Source: CAVYYW01 sp963772845
GTDB lineage: Bacteria > Bacillota > Bacilli > Bacillales > Sporolactobacillaceae
Reading direction: 5' to 3'
Assembly (NCBI GenBank): GCA_963772845.1
Contig: CAVYYW010000034.1
Coordinates: forward strand, 23,938-87,937
DNA length: 64,000 bases
Shown: piece by piece, positions 17,642-26,276 of the stretch
Layout: every line of letters begins with the position of its first letter
Numbering within the stretch: position 1 is the stretch's first letter
Made by a program: the position numbers and the translations under genes
The notes under the pieces: generated by a model
Databases searched by the model: none
What the model saw: only the letters and a program-made list of their open reading frames with translations
What the model was told of the DNA's origin: nothing

Positions 17642-18526
17642 TTGAGTGACAAGAATAAAGGTATTTTACTCTTATTAATCTCAGCCTTCGGTTTTTCAAT
17701 GATGGCAGCCTTCGTCAAGCTATCCGGAAATTTGCCAACCATCGAAAAAACTTTTTTTCGCAATCTAGTAACGATGGTGATTGCCGCAGGGTTTGTGATG
17801 AAAAATAAAGAAAGGTTCTTTGGTAAAAAAGAAAATCAGCTTTTCTTAATACTAAGATCGGGTTTCGGAACACTGGGAATCGTCTTCTATTTCTATGCTA
17901 TAGATCACTTGATTCTTTCTGACGCAGAAATGCTGAATAAATTAAGTCCATTTTTGCTAATCATCTTTTCTGCGCTTTTTCTAAAAGAAAGGGTCCGAAC
18001 CTACCAGGTAATCTCGATAATCATTGCCTTCCTCGGGGCACTATTTATAATTAAGCCAAGTTTTTCAGTGGATACGTTTCCTTATATGATTGGGGTGCTG
18101 TCATCAATCTTTGCCGCTGCCGCCTATACGTTTTTGCGGTTTCTTGGAAATAAGGAAAAGTATTACACAGTGGTCTTTTATTTTTCTTTCTTTTCCACAG
18201 TGGTTTTATTACCATTTTTGATGTATTACTATCAGCCAATGTCATGGAGACAGCTCGTGTACCTTCTATTAGCCGGACTCTTTGCAACGCTTGGACAGTT
18301 TGGCATTACTTTGGCTTACAAATTTGCACCAGCAAGAGAAATTTCGGTTTTCTTCTATTCTACCGTACTCTATTCAACCGTTTTAAGCATTGTGTTATTC
18401 AAGCAGGTACCGGATGCCTTGAGCGTGATTGGTTATGTTACGATAATTGGTGCTTTGCTCTATATGTTTGTGAAAAATAATAAGGCTGCAAAAAGGAAAA
18501 TACCAAAACCATTTAGTGAGAAATGA
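17642..18526 (+). CDS. EamA/DMT family transporter
   Basis: Drug/metabolite transporter superfamily member of about 294 residues with ten predicted membrane helices made of two EamA repeats. The first starts ILLLLISAFGFSMMAAFVKLSG, with FFRNLVTMVIAAG next. The second begins near FPYMIGVLSSIFAAAAYTFLRF. Families of this type export amino acids, nucleotides or other metabolites, and the substrate is not predictable. TTG 17642 lies 8 bases after AAGGTGG. The GTG at 17630 overlaps that site. Confidence 0.88.
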   Translation: MSDKNKGILLLLISAFGFSMMAAFVKLSGNLPTIEKTFFRNLVTMVIAAGFVMKNKERFFGKKENQLFLILRSGFGTLGIVFYFYAIDHLILSDAEMLNKLSPFLLIIFSALFLKERVRTYQVISIIIAFLGALFIIKPSFSVDTFPYMIGVLSSIFAAAAYTFLRFLGNKEKYYTVVFYFSFFSTVVLLPFLMYYYQPMSWRQLVYLLLAGLFATLGQFGITLAYKFAPAREISVFFYSTVLYSTVLSIVLFKQVPDALSVIGYVTIIGALLYMFVKNNKAAKRKIPKPFSEK

Positions 18527-18558
18527 TAGAATAGAAAATAAATTGCGGAGGTTACTAC

Positions 18559-18933
18559 TTGGTGAATTCCGAAAAATTTACAACCGTCTTTTTCCAACTG
18601 AAATCGATATTAAGTAAACATGAATCTGAAATGAAAGTAAAGACTGATACGGATCAAAACTATTATCTGGATACTTTCAAAGTGAATCCAAAAAACAAAG
18701 CCCCTATTTTCTTTGGGGCAGTTCAAATTAAAAAAAACTATGTGAGTTATCATTTAATGCCGATCTATGCATGCCCTGACTTATTGGATGGGATGTCAGA
18801 CTCGTTGAGAAAACGAATGCAGGGAAAGTCATGTTTTAACTTTAATACTCCAATTAGCGATGAGCTTCTAACGGAATTAGAAGAACTCACAGCTCGAGGG
18901 GCGCAGAAATTTAAGAATCGAGATATTTTCTGA
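18559..18933 (+). CDS. Conserved hypothetical protein
   Basis: A soluble 124-residue protein starting at TTG 18559, seven bases after GCGGAGG. The pattern KKNYVSYHLMPIYACPDLLDGMSDSLRKRMQGKSCFNF is characteristic of a small uncharacterised family found in several phyla, possibly related to DUF1801-type proteins. No catalytic motif, signal or membrane segment is seen. A terminator follows at 18959. The transporter gene ends 33 bases upstream, so they may be co-transcribed. Confidence 0.75.
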   Translation: MVNSEKFTTVFFQLKSILSKHESEMKVKTDTDQNYYLDTFKVNPKNKAPIFFGAVQIKKNYVSYHLMPIYACPDLLDGMSDSLRKRMQGKSCFNFNTPISDELLTELEELTARGAQKFKNRDIF

Positions 18934-18958
18934 AGAGGTTCGTAAGTGGAACAATGAT

Positions 18959-18992
18959 GAAACCCGTGAAAACTCAATTTCACGGGTTTTTA
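18959..18992 (+). terminator. Rho-independent terminator
   Basis: Stem AAACCCGTGAAA / TTTCACGGGTTT with a short loop and a T-rich tail, 25 bases after the stop of the hypothetical gene. Confidence 0.85.
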
Positions 18993-19055
18993 TCATGACA
19001 AAATCAATTTTTTTAATGGTTCAGTACCAATGAAGTAACTTTATTCATGCGAATT

Positions 19056-19286
19056 TTATATAACACTTCCCTTAGAAGAGTTGGAATCCAGTAAATCGGC
19101 GTCCATAATATTGGTAATAGGCAGGTAAGTTGGTGAAAAATCACCCATGTCTTCAATCCCCTGATTCCGTTTTGTTGAAACAAAGAAATCCAGCTGTTGA
19201 TTAGGACCAATACCAGCTGTGGAGGCCCGGTCGAGGGAATTGACTTTGAATACAAAAAGGTTGATATTCATTGGTGAAAAGTTCAC
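19056..19286 (-). CDS. GerPE/GerPF-type spore germination protein, first paralogue
   Basis: A 76-residue protein of the GerPA/GerPF-like class. These small proteins are made in the mother cell and are needed for germinants to cross the spore coat. It has an N-terminal beta-rich half (NINLFVFKVNSLDRASTAGIG) and the family's acidic ending ITNIMDADLLDSNSS, comparable to the DPDVNDQP type tail. GTG 19286 follows AGGAGG by six bases; longer frames were rejected. It lies 10 bases downstream of the 19297-19542 gene on the same strand, so they form an operon. Assigning PE or PF is uncertain. Confidence 0.7.
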   Translation of the reverse strand: MNFSPMNINLFVFKVNSLDRASTAGIGPNQQLDFFVSTKRNQGIEDMGDFSPTYLPITNIMDADLLDSNSSKGSVI

Positions 19287-19296
19287 AGCGATCCTC

Positions 19297-19542
19297 CTAT
19301 TCCTTTTTGTTTTTTGTGAAAGTTGACGGAGAATCAATCAGATCCCGGTCATCAATCATGGCTTTTAGGTCAAGGAAATTGCTTGAGTCCCCATAATTAT
19401 CTCCAAATCCTTGCGTATACTTTGACGCGTTATTCCAGTCCACAAGATAGTTTTCTCCAATGTTTAAAGCAGAAGCATTCTCAATGGCGTTCACTTTAAT
19501 ATAAAAAATGTTATTGATAATAACAGGAGATTTTTCGCTCAA
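19297..19542 (-). CDS. GerPA/GerPF-type spore germination protein, second paralogue
   Basis: An 81-residue protein, TTG start at 19542 eight bases after AAGGAG. The N-terminal pattern PVIINNIFYIKVNAIENASALNIG and the acidic motif MIDDRDLIDSPS mirror the neighbouring 19056 gene and the 20109 gene, so three diverged paralogues sit within 1.3 kb. A glycine/tyrosine-rich middle (YTQGFGDNYGDSSNF) resembles the GSGSGNTGD stretch of GerPF. First gene of a two-gene minus-strand operon, divergent from the Hsp20 gene. Confidence 0.72.
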   Translation of the reverse strand: MSEKSPVIINNIFYIKVNAIENASALNIGENYLVDWNNASKYTQGFGDNYGDSSNFLDLKAMIDDRDLIDSPSTFTKNKKE

Positions 19543-19614
19543 TGATCTCGCTCCTTTTCAAATGTATATTAATAGCGACCATGAATATGAATAGAAAATA
19601 AGGAGGGGCGGGGC

Positions 19615-20112
19615 ATGGACATGGATAAACTGAAAGAATGGTTTGAGGTAGCACAGCAGTTTCATGGCAAAGATTTTTGGGATGACGTTTTCAATGACCA
19701 GATGAAAGCCTTTGACACAAAAATGAACGGCATTCCTTCCGCAACCCCAAGGAATCAGAGTAAAGAGGTTGAAAAGCCCCTATCTGAAAAAGAAAAAATG
19801 GAATACCCCTTAATAGATGTCATGAAAAATGATCATGAATTGATCATTGTGGCGGAAGTACCCGGTCTAAACAAAGAAGACCTGGATGTAACAATTGAAG
19901 ACAGACATTTGACAATAAAATCGAGAAAGGCAGCACTTTTTCAAGAATACACGGTAATAAAAGCTGAAAGGAACATACAGTCATTTTCCAGAATGATCGG
20001 ACTCCCTAATGGTATAGATATTAATCATGTGAGCTCCTACATAGATAGTGGGTTGCTAATCATTCGGTTTCCGAGAACGCCTACCCGAAGCAAAAAGGTT
20101 GCAATTGATTAG
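19615..20112 (+). CDS. Hsp20/alpha-crystallin family protein, probably spore-associated
   Basis: Small heat-shock protein of 165 residues. After an N-terminal 70-residue arm comes the alpha-crystallin domain: YPLIDVMKNDHELIIVAEVPGLNKEDLDVTIEDRHLTIKS, then a degenerate C-terminal half with FSRMIGLPNGID and the I-x-F variant of the IxI-type tail (LLIIRFPR). In Bacillus the diverged Hsp20 proteins CotM and CotP are spore coat proteins, and its place among GerP-like genes suggests the same role here (inference). The ATG at 19615 follows AAGGAGGGG. Its stop overlaps the stop of the convergent 20109 gene by four bases. Confidence 0.82.
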   Translation: MDMDKLKEWFEVAQQFHGKDFWDDVFNDQMKAFDTKMNGIPSATPRNQSKEVEKPLSEKEKMEYPLIDVMKNDHELIIVAEVPGLNKEDLDVTIEDRHLTIKSRKAALFQEYTVIKAERNIQSFSRMIGLPNGIDINHVSSYIDSGLLIIRFPRTPTRSKKVAID

Positions 20113-20336
20113 TAGGGAGTGTGAATGTCTTGACTGTTGCTGTCAGATAAATCATTATCCTTGATATTTGTAATTGGCCGAATGATCCGTACCTGATCTC
20201 CCAGTTGCCTGATTAAAACGTTTTCACTACTCGTAGAAAATCGTGTTTTTTTAACATTCAAGCCTACCGTAGCGGAAGCAGCCCCATCCAAGGTGTTGAT
20301 TTTAAGTCCTGCAATATTAATTAATTTTTTACCCAT
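20109..20336 (-). CDS. GerPA/GerPF-type spore germination protein, third paralogue
   Basis: A 75-residue protein starting at ATG 20336 with AGGAGGAG upstream. LINIAGLKINTLDGAASATVGLNV matches the N-terminal half of the two paralogues at 19056-19542, and ITNIKDNDLSDSNSQD matches their acidic tail; ITNI and the D-x-D-L-x-DSNS pattern are shared almost exactly with the 19056 protein. It is divergent from the GerPC-like gene, with about 110 bases between them available for sporulation promoters. Confidence 0.72.
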   Translation of the reverse strand: MGKKLINIAGLKINTLDGAASATVGLNVKKTRFSTSSENVLIRQLGDQVRIIRPITNIKDNDLSDSNSQDIHTPY

Positions 20337-20445
20337 TTACTCCTCCTGTTTGAAAGTTTATTAGTGATTCTTCTACAATGTATGTATCATTTTTTTGCTT
20401 AGACTTGAATTTGGCATACAGGCAGGGCTTCATAAGGGGGCAGCC

Positions 20446-20907
20446 ATGTTTAAAAGGTTTTTGAATGACAAAGCAAACCAAAAGATGTTTAAAAAGAAAA
20501 TCCGTGACATGGAGCAGGAGATTGCTGTACTAAAAGCTGCTAAAGTGAATGAACATTTAATCGGGGAGATGATGAAGCTTCATAGTCTTTTCACAGAAAG
20601 TTTGAAGGAAAAAAATGTGGGAGATACAAATCCTCCGATTATCATTGAAAAACTTGAAATAGAGAGAGTGTATGTTGATAAATATGAAACCAATAATAAT
20701 ATAGGAGCAATCGGTATAAAAGAGCTTGGGGGACGGCTAAACATTGGGGCAAATTATGGACAAGATCCTATCACACAACAAGTCAAACAAGCGATTGAAC
20801 GCCATCAAGAAGCAACTGAAAGGGACAGAAGGGAGATCAATATTAAACAGCGGACATCACAAGAGCAACCCGTTCAACCAAAAATTAATATAAAAAAGAA
20901 GCTGTGA
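20446..20907 (+). CDS. GerPC-like spore germination protein
   Basis: A 153-residue protein. The N-terminal half is a coiled coil (FKKKIRDMEQEIAVLKAAKVNEHL), and the second half carries the GerPC-type block PIIIEKLEIERVYVDKYETNN followed by LGGRLNIGANYGQDP. GerPC belongs to the GerP coat-permeability set. The ATG at 20446 has AAGGGGG five bases before it; the longer frame from 20395 lacks a ribosome binding site. The C terminus is highly polar and basic (ERDRREINIKQRT...KINIKKKL). Confidence 0.75.
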   Translation: MFKRFLNDKANQKMFKKKIRDMEQEIAVLKAAKVNEHLIGEMMKLHSLFTESLKEKNVGDTNPPIIIEKLEIERVYVDKYETNNNIGAIGIKELGGRLNIGANYGQDPITQQVKQAIERHQEATERDRREINIKQRTSQEQPVQPKINIKKKL

Positions 20908-20926
20908 AAGTAAATGAATCCTTCCC

Positions 20927-21235
20927 ATCTGGAGCTTATATCGCTCTCTTTCCTCGGACGAACGCCCGGGTCCGAAACCCCGCGCTGCGAGCGATCTCAC
21001 TTGGCTCGCTGATTCCGCAGGAACGAGCATCACAACTCGAGTGACTACGAGTTGCGACGAGGAATCGCGCTTCGAAGCATTACTAGAAGACGCAGAAGCA
21101 CATGGTCGCAGATTTTTTTCCATCAAAAAACTTTTCACCCGCTGAAATGTTGAGTATTTGAATTTTCGAGGAGTCTCAGGTATTTCTAGCTTTCATTTAT
21201 GCATGCGCATTTTCGAGGAGTCTCGGGCATGACAC
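20927..21235. repeat. Interspersed repeat fragments, gene-free
   Basis: Contains GGCTCGCTGATTCCGCAGGA, GACGAGGAATCGCG and one and a half units of the 49-bp module (CATTTTCGAGGAGTCTCGGG, TATTTCTAGCTTTCA) that forms tandem arrays at 43046 and 55815. No gene is seen. Confidence 0.75.
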
Positions 21236-21277
21236 AGAGCTTGCACAAAGATTCTCTCATTTGATCGAGGGAAAGAA

Positions 21278-21318
21278 ACGAGACTTCTGCGGTTCACCGG
21301 CAGAAATCTCTTTTTTTA
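21278..21318. terminator. Terminator downstream of the VOC gene
   Basis: GAGACTTCTGC and GCAGAAATCTC pair around a short loop and are followed by TTTTTTT on the plus strand; the minus strand has GTTTCTTT after the stem. It abuts the stop of the minus-strand VOC gene and can serve it. Confidence 0.65.
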
Positions 21319-21729
21319 TTATGCTTTCGTGTAATTCAGGTCCCAAATCACACCGAAGGGATCTTTCACTTTTGCATACTTGGCTCCCCAGAATGTGTCC
21401 TGAAGCTCCATTAAAACGGAGCCGCTTTTAGCTAGTTGATCATATATTCTTTGAATTTCTTCTTCATTATCCAGCTCAAGAGCTAAAGAGATGTTATTGC
21501 CGGGGCTGACCTCGTGTTCTAAAAAGCCATCAGAGGCCATGAGAAACAGGCCATCATTTTTAAATTGAGCATGCATCACTCTGTCATCCATCTCAGGAGG
21601 GGTCGGATAATCGGCCTCGCCAAATGTTTGCAGCCCACTAATTTCACCGCCAAAAACTTCTTTATAGTAGTTTAAAGCTTCTTTAGCATTGCCGCCAAAG
21701 GTAAGGTAGGGTGTTACTTGATTTTTCAT
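21319..21729 (-). CDS. VOC family protein (PhnB-like)
   Basis: A 136-residue glyoxalase-fold protein of the PhnB/YjdN group: VTPYLTFGGNAKEALNYYKEVFGGEI, then MHAQFKNDGLFLMASDG and the C-terminal WGAKYAKVKDPFGVIWDLNY, where the duplicated beta-alpha-beta-beta-beta units are apparent. Members are often metal-binding enzymes or resistance proteins, but function here is unknown. ATG 21729 follows AAGGAGTG. The frame extends upstream to 21786 but without a second ribosome binding site. Single-gene transcript. Confidence 0.85.
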   Translation of the reverse strand: MKNQVTPYLTFGGNAKEALNYYKEVFGGEISGLQTFGEADYPTPPEMDDRVMHAQFKNDGLFLMASDGFLEHEVSPGNNISLALELDNEEEIQRIYDQLAKSGSVLMELQDTFWGAKYAKVKDPFGVIWDLNYTKA

Positions 21730-21987
21730 GAAAACACTCCTTCGTTTGTTTGGGATAAATTCTGACAACTTTCTTTTAGTATACATGAATCACACAAATT
21801 AACAAGAACATTTGTTCTGTTTGTTCACTTGGGATAAATTCTGTGAAATAAGCAGTGGTCTAATTATGAAATTCATCACAGCGTTGGAAAAATCCTCTTA
21901 AATGAGTCTAAATTAACTTGATAAAATGAAATGAAAGCCAGATAATAGGATGAAATACCACACATTTTAGAAGGGAGGACAACAATC

Positions 21988-23226
21988 ATTCACTCATTCG
22001 ATGAACTATTCATTCAAATATTAATCCTGCTGGGTATTTCTATAACGGTGATCGCACTTGCTAAATTAATAAAACAGCCCTATTCCATTGCACTGGTTTT
22101 GATTGGACTCATTCTGGGCATCACGAACGTTCCCTTTTTAGAAGAAGCGGAAACATTTATTACACAGTCGCATATTTTCCAGGTGATCATTATTTCTTTG
22201 TTCCTGCCAATTCTGCTTGGGGATGCATCATTAAAATTGCCCTTTTCCGAGCTTAATAAACACCGGAAGCCGGTAATTGCCCTTGCGTTTGGCGGCACCT
22301 TTCTATCATTTATTATTATAGGTTTCTCTTCCTACATAGTCCTGGGACTTCCGCTAATCGTAGCATTTACCTTTGCTTCTTTAATGAGTGCCACAGACCC
22401 TATAAGTGTCATTTCTATATTCAAATCTTTAGGTGTGTCCAAAAAACTCGTCACAATCATTGAAGGGGAATCCTTATTTAATGATGGCATTGCAGTAGTG
22501 CTGTTCCAAATTTCAACCGTACACTTACTGTCCTATATAGAAATGGGATGGGCTGGAGTAGGAAGCGGGCTGCTGCTTTTTGTTAAATTTGCTCTTGGGG
22601 GTATGATTTTAGGAGGGATCTTGGGCTATATTTTCTCTCAGATTATTCGTATCTATGACGATTATCCGCTTGAAATTGCTTTCTCCATTTTATTGTTTTT
22701 TGGGGGCTATTTCTTAGCAGAGCACCTTGGTGTATCAGGCGTCATTACGGTGGTTGTCAGTGCAATTATTTTTGGCAACTACGGGGCGAGGGTTGGCATG
22801 TCTGAGACGACTAAAATGAATATTAGTTCTTTTTGGGATGTCATTACTCTAATTGCAAATTCATTAATATTCTTGATGATCGGTCTTGAAATTAAAAATA
22901 TCGATCTGACAGATAAAGTAGGTATCATAGTTCTTGCCATTATTATCGCTATTGCCGGGCGGACGATTGCTTTATATACCAGTTTGCTTGCCGTTAAGAA
23001 TTTCTCTTGGAAATATAAAATATTGCTGAACTGGGGAGGCTTGAAGGGTAGTCTTTCAATAGCATTGGCGCTTAGCCTGCCCACATCTTTTGAAGGCAGG
23101 GATGACGTTCTGATTCTCACGTTTAGTGTGGTTCTGTTTTCACTGCTGATTCAAGGTCTTACAATTAAGCCATTGATTAGAAAGTTGAATTTAAGAAAAG
23201 AGCGAACGGCCGAAACAGATTTATAA
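21988..23226 (+). CDS. Na+/H+ (cation:proton) antiporter, CPA1 family
   Basis: Membrane antiporter of about 412 residues with some 12 helices. Conserved sites are ATDPISVISIFKSLGV (the ion-binding TDP region) and IIEGESLFNDGIAVVLF (the END-type motif of NhaP/NHE proteins). The first NTG in frame is GTG 22048, but it lacks a ribosome binding site and would cut into the first helix. A strong AAGGGAGG lies at 21971-21978, and the frame stays open from there through ATC 21985 and ATT 21988. Starting at ATT 21988 (9-base spacing) gives the expected HSFDELFIQILILLGISI N terminus. A non-NTG start is therefore proposed. The terminator overlaps the stop. Confidence 0.85.
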   Translation: MHSFDELFIQILILLGISITVIALAKLIKQPYSIALVLIGLILGITNVPFLEEAETFITQSHIFQVIIISLFLPILLGDASLKLPFSELNKHRKPVIALAFGGTFLSFIIIGFSSYIVLGLPLIVAFTFASLMSATDPISVISIFKSLGVSKKLVTIIEGESLFNDGIAVVLFQISTVHLLSYIEMGWAGVGSGLLLFVKFALGGMILGGILGYIFSQIIRIYDDYPLEIAFSILLFFGGYFLAEHLGVSGVITVVVSAIIFGNYGARVGMSETTKMNISSFWDVITLIANSLIFLMIGLEIKNIDLTDKVGIIVLAIIIAIAGRTIALYTSLLAVKNFSWKYKILLNWGGLKGSLSIALALSLPTSFEGRDDVLILTFSVVLFSLLIQGLTIKPLIRKLNLRKERTAETDL

Positions 23227-23246
23227 TGTATCGGCCGTTCTTTTTA
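23204..23246 (+). terminator. Terminator overlapping the antiporter stop
   Basis: Perfect 10-bp stem GAACGGCCGA / TCGGCCGTTC followed by TTTTT. The stop codon lies in the loop. Confidence 0.88.
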
Positions 23247-23395
23247 ATCATTTACAAACTATAGAACTTAAACTTCATAATTACATGAATGTGCCGTTTA
23301 TTTTCAACATTATCCCAATTTTAAGGAAAATCATGTTACAATTGTTTAAATATTTAATTTAAAGTAAGATGGTTAATTTTAATAGGAGGGATGAT

Positions 23396-23869
23396 GTGAG
23401 AAGGGGGCAATCACTCTTGTCAATAATGCTGATTGCGGCATTATTTATGACAGTAGCCTGTTCAAATACACAGCAGGCAGCCTATACACCAAAGAAAGCA
23501 GAAATGCATGGGGATGTGGTGGCATATGAAGGAAGTGACAGTGACAGTGACCAGGTCAGTAATCTGCCGAAACTGCTGAAATTTGTTGCACATGTTAAAG
23601 ACGGGAAAACGGATAATGTGCAGCTTTCCATATTCAATAAAGGGAACAATGTTACCATCAACCAGTTAAACTACAATGGTAAAGATATCAAGTTTACGAT
23701 TAATCCTCTTGACAGCGGCAAAGTAAAAAGAAGGACCTGTAAAGGGATTACAGCTGAAGATGCGGGATTTTTCACTTTAAGCGGATGCAGCGGAGGGACA
23801 GGCTCGGTTACCATACTGGGTGTTTCAGCCTATACCTACAAAAAAGCGATGCTTCAAGTTGAAAATTGA
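23396..23869 (+). CDS. Putative secreted lipoprotein
   Basis: A 157-residue protein with a charged start (VRRGQ), a hydrophobic stretch (SLLSIMLIAALFMTV) and a lipobox-like AC at the end, so it should be a lipid-anchored extracellular protein after processing at that Cys. The mature part has no recognised domain. Two further cysteines (RRTCKG and SGCSGG) could form a disulfide. GTG 23396 is six bases after AGGAGG; the ATG at 23369 precedes that signal. Monocistronic, flanked by two terminators. Confidence 0.72.
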   Translation: MRRGQSLLSIMLIAALFMTVACSNTQQAAYTPKKAEMHGDVVAYEGSDSDSDQVSNLPKLLKFVAHVKDGKTDNVQLSIFNKGNNVTINQLNYNGKDIKFTINPLDSGKVKRRTCKGITAEDAGFFTLSGCSGGTGSVTILGVSAYTYKKAMLQVEN

Positions 23870-23878
23870 ATGTTTAAT

Positions 23879-23906
23879 AAACCTCTGGTAGCTGCGGAGG
23901 TTTTTT
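23879..23906 (+). terminator. Terminator
   Basis: AAACCTC and GAGGTTT pair around GTAGCTGC-type loop sequence, followed by TTTT, ten bases after the lipoprotein gene. Confidence 0.75.
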
Positions 23907-24005
23907 ATTCGTTATAATAATTTATCTTGATTCGGTTTCTTTAGTATGGTAATCTAAAAAGCCGTCCTGAATTGGGCGAAAATTCTCAAAAGGAGGTAAC
24001 TGAAC

Positions 24006-26138
24006 TTGAAAAAGTCTCAAAGTGCCTATCAATTGGAGCTGCAGCAGCTCGATAAAAATGCTGCCGAGATTAAACGCCAACTGGATACTCTTGAGGACCT
24101 GCCGCGCTATGTCGGTGAAGATCTTACTGAACAGGCGCTGGAAGACGTGAGGGAGCGAACGAGAAAGAACCTTAGAATGGCTGAGGAGGAACCTTACTTT
24201 GGCCGGATGGATTTTAAGGAAGACGAAACAAGTTCTTTCATCCCTCTCTATATCGGAAAAGCAGGCGTTGCTGATGAACAGTCAGCTGAACCGCTTATTA
24301 TTGATTGGCGTGCTCCTGTTTCCAGCATGTTTTATTCATTTTCAGGAGGAGAAGAAACCGCTGCTTACCGGTCACCCGAGGGGCTGATCGAGGGAGAAAT
24401 TCAACTTAAACGGAATATTGCGATTCGGAGTAAAAAGCTTCAGAGAGTTGTTGATACATATGTAAAAGGCAGCGATAACCTTTCCGCGTCAGATGAATTT
24501 CTCATTTATCGTTTAGGAGAAAACAAAGATAATCGGCTGAGAGATATTGTTTCAACGATTCAATCCGAACAAAATGATATTATCAGAACAGAAAAGAATA
24601 CACCTCTGATTATTCAAGGAGTGGCAGGCAGCGGGAAAACCACGGTTGCCTTGCATCGTCTCGCTTACCTTATTTATGAATACCGTGAGCACTTGCTTCC
24701 TGAGAAAATGATTATATTTGCTCCCAATGCGATGTTTTTAGATTATATTTCAAATGTTTTGCCAGAGCTTGGAGTGGGAGGTATTCAGCAGACGACTTTT
24801 AATGAGTGGGCACTCGACCTTTTAGACCATGAGGTCAAACTCAAGGATCCCGCTGATAAGCTGCTTCACTGGTTTGGTTTGAATCAGAAGCGAGATTTTT
24901 CAAGCGACATGAGTCCTGATAAATTAAAAGGATCAATTCAGTTTAAACAGCTGCTTCATACGTGCTTAGTAAACTATGAGGCGTTTGCTGTTCCTGATAA
25001 AGATTTTGAAGCCTCGGAAGGCAGCGTACTGCCCGTTTCCAAGATTAGAGAATGGTTTACTGAGCAACAGAACACTCCGCTTGCCAAACGAAGAGATCGC
25101 ATTATGAACCGTATGAAAAACTGGATTGCATCCGAAGTGAAGAAGACGCCCGAACAACATTTGCAAAAAGAAATAAAGAAAAAAGCCAGCCAGCGCTTGA
25201 GGGCTTATTTTAAATCATGGCCGAAGCACTCGCCGCTTTCTTTCTATCAAACCCTTTTTAATCCCTCAAAACGTCCTGATTATCTCACAGTGGCATTTGA
25301 ACAATACTTGCCAAACGAACTGATTAAGCAAACGATGCAAAGCTGTAAACAGAAAACGGTCGGACAGGAAGACCTCGCGGCACTAGTTTATATTCATCAA
25401 TTTTTAAACGGGATGGAGAGAAAAGATGAATTTCATCATAGTGTGATCGATGAAGCTCAGGATTTTTCTCCTTTTCAGATTGACGTGCTGAAGCAGAGGA
25501 CAAATGGCAGCTCTTTTACCATCCTTGGTGACCTGAATCAAGGGATTTACGATTATCAAGGGATTCAAAATTGGGAAGAAATTAAAGCTATTTTCAATGG
25601 AGGAGCCGGATACTTCGAGCTGAATAAAAGCTATCGTTCGACAATGGAGATCATTCACTTTGCAAATAGCGTTCTGGCAGCTGGAACGAAACCTGTAAAT
25701 ATGGCTGAACCAATATTTCGGAGTGGCAATAAAGTTAAGACAATAAAAGTATCAGAGGATAAGCGTCTGGAAACGTTGATCAATAATATCCAGAGTCTCC
25801 AAGGTGGAGAAATTAACAGTATTGCGTTAGTTTGCCGGACAGATGCCGAGTCTATTGAACTCCATGAAAATTTAATTGAAAGAGGGATTTCCGCCAATCT
25901 GATTCATTCTGGTCAAAGAGAATACGGCGGGGGGATTTCAGTACTTCCTGTCTATTTGACAAAGGGACTGGAATTCGATGCCGTTCTGATAGTAGATGCA
26001 GACGCTGACCGCTACACACTTACTGAACGTGATGCCAAACTTCTGTATGTTGGTTGCACGCGTGCCCTTCATGACTTGAGAATCTTTTATTCTGGAGAAG
26101 CATCCTTGTTGCTGGCACATGCCGTAAAAGCCGTATAA
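24006..26138 (+). CDS. helD: RNA polymerase recycling helicase-like ATPase HelD
   Basis: Superfamily 1 helicase-like ATPase of 710 residues. HelD binds RNA polymerase, pries open its channels and releases stalled complexes using ATP. The long N-terminal coiled coil (residues 1-60) is the arm that enters the secondary channel. The ATPase core has Walker A QGVAGSGKTT (204-213), Walker B DEAQDFSPFQ, the GDLNQGIYDYQG and SYRST motifs and the C-terminal LYVGCTRALHDL. TTG 24006 follows a perfect AAAGGAGGT. It is slightly shorter than B. subtilis HelD (774 residues). It is likely transcribed alone. Confidence 0.9.
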   Translation: MKKSQSAYQLELQQLDKNAAEIKRQLDTLEDLPRYVGEDLTEQALEDVRERTRKNLRMAEEEPYFGRMDFKEDETSSFIPLYIGKAGVADEQSAEPLIIDWRAPVSSMFYSFSGGEETAAYRSPEGLIEGEIQLKRNIAIRSKKLQRVVDTYVKGSDNLSASDEFLIYRLGENKDNRLRDIVSTIQSEQNDIIRTEKNTPLIIQGVAGSGKTTVALHRLAYLIYEYREHLLPEKMIIFAPNAMFLDYISNVLPELGVGGIQQTTFNEWALDLLDHEVKLKDPADKLLHWFGLNQKRDFSSDMSPDKLKGSIQFKQLLHTCLVNYEAFAVPDKDFEASEGSVLPVSKIREWFTEQQNTPLAKRRDRIMNRMKNWIASEVKKTPEQHLQKEIKKKASQRLRAYFKSWPKHSPLSFYQTLFNPSKRPDYLTVAFEQYLPNELIKQTMQSCKQKTVGQEDLAALVYIHQFLNGMERKDEFHHSVIDEAQDFSPFQIDVLKQRTNGSSFTILGDLNQGIYDYQGIQNWEEIKAIFNGGAGYFELNKSYRSTMEIIHFANSVLAAGTKPVNMAEPIFRSGNKVKTIKVSEDKRLETLINNIQSLQGGEINSIALVCRTDAESIELHENLIERGISANLIHSGQREYGGGISVLPVYLTKGLEFDAVLIVDADADRYTLTERDAKLLYVGCTRALHDLRIFYSGEASLLLAHAVKAV

Positions 26139-26276
26139 AGGAACAAGTGAAATAAGAAAAGGGGAGACTGCCCTTCCTAGATAATGAGACTTTAATAGAG
26201 ATGAGCAACGAATTCGCCTTGGCTCTCTTAATGTGGGAAAATGATCATGATAAAGTTTCTGAAGGGGATGAAGAAT

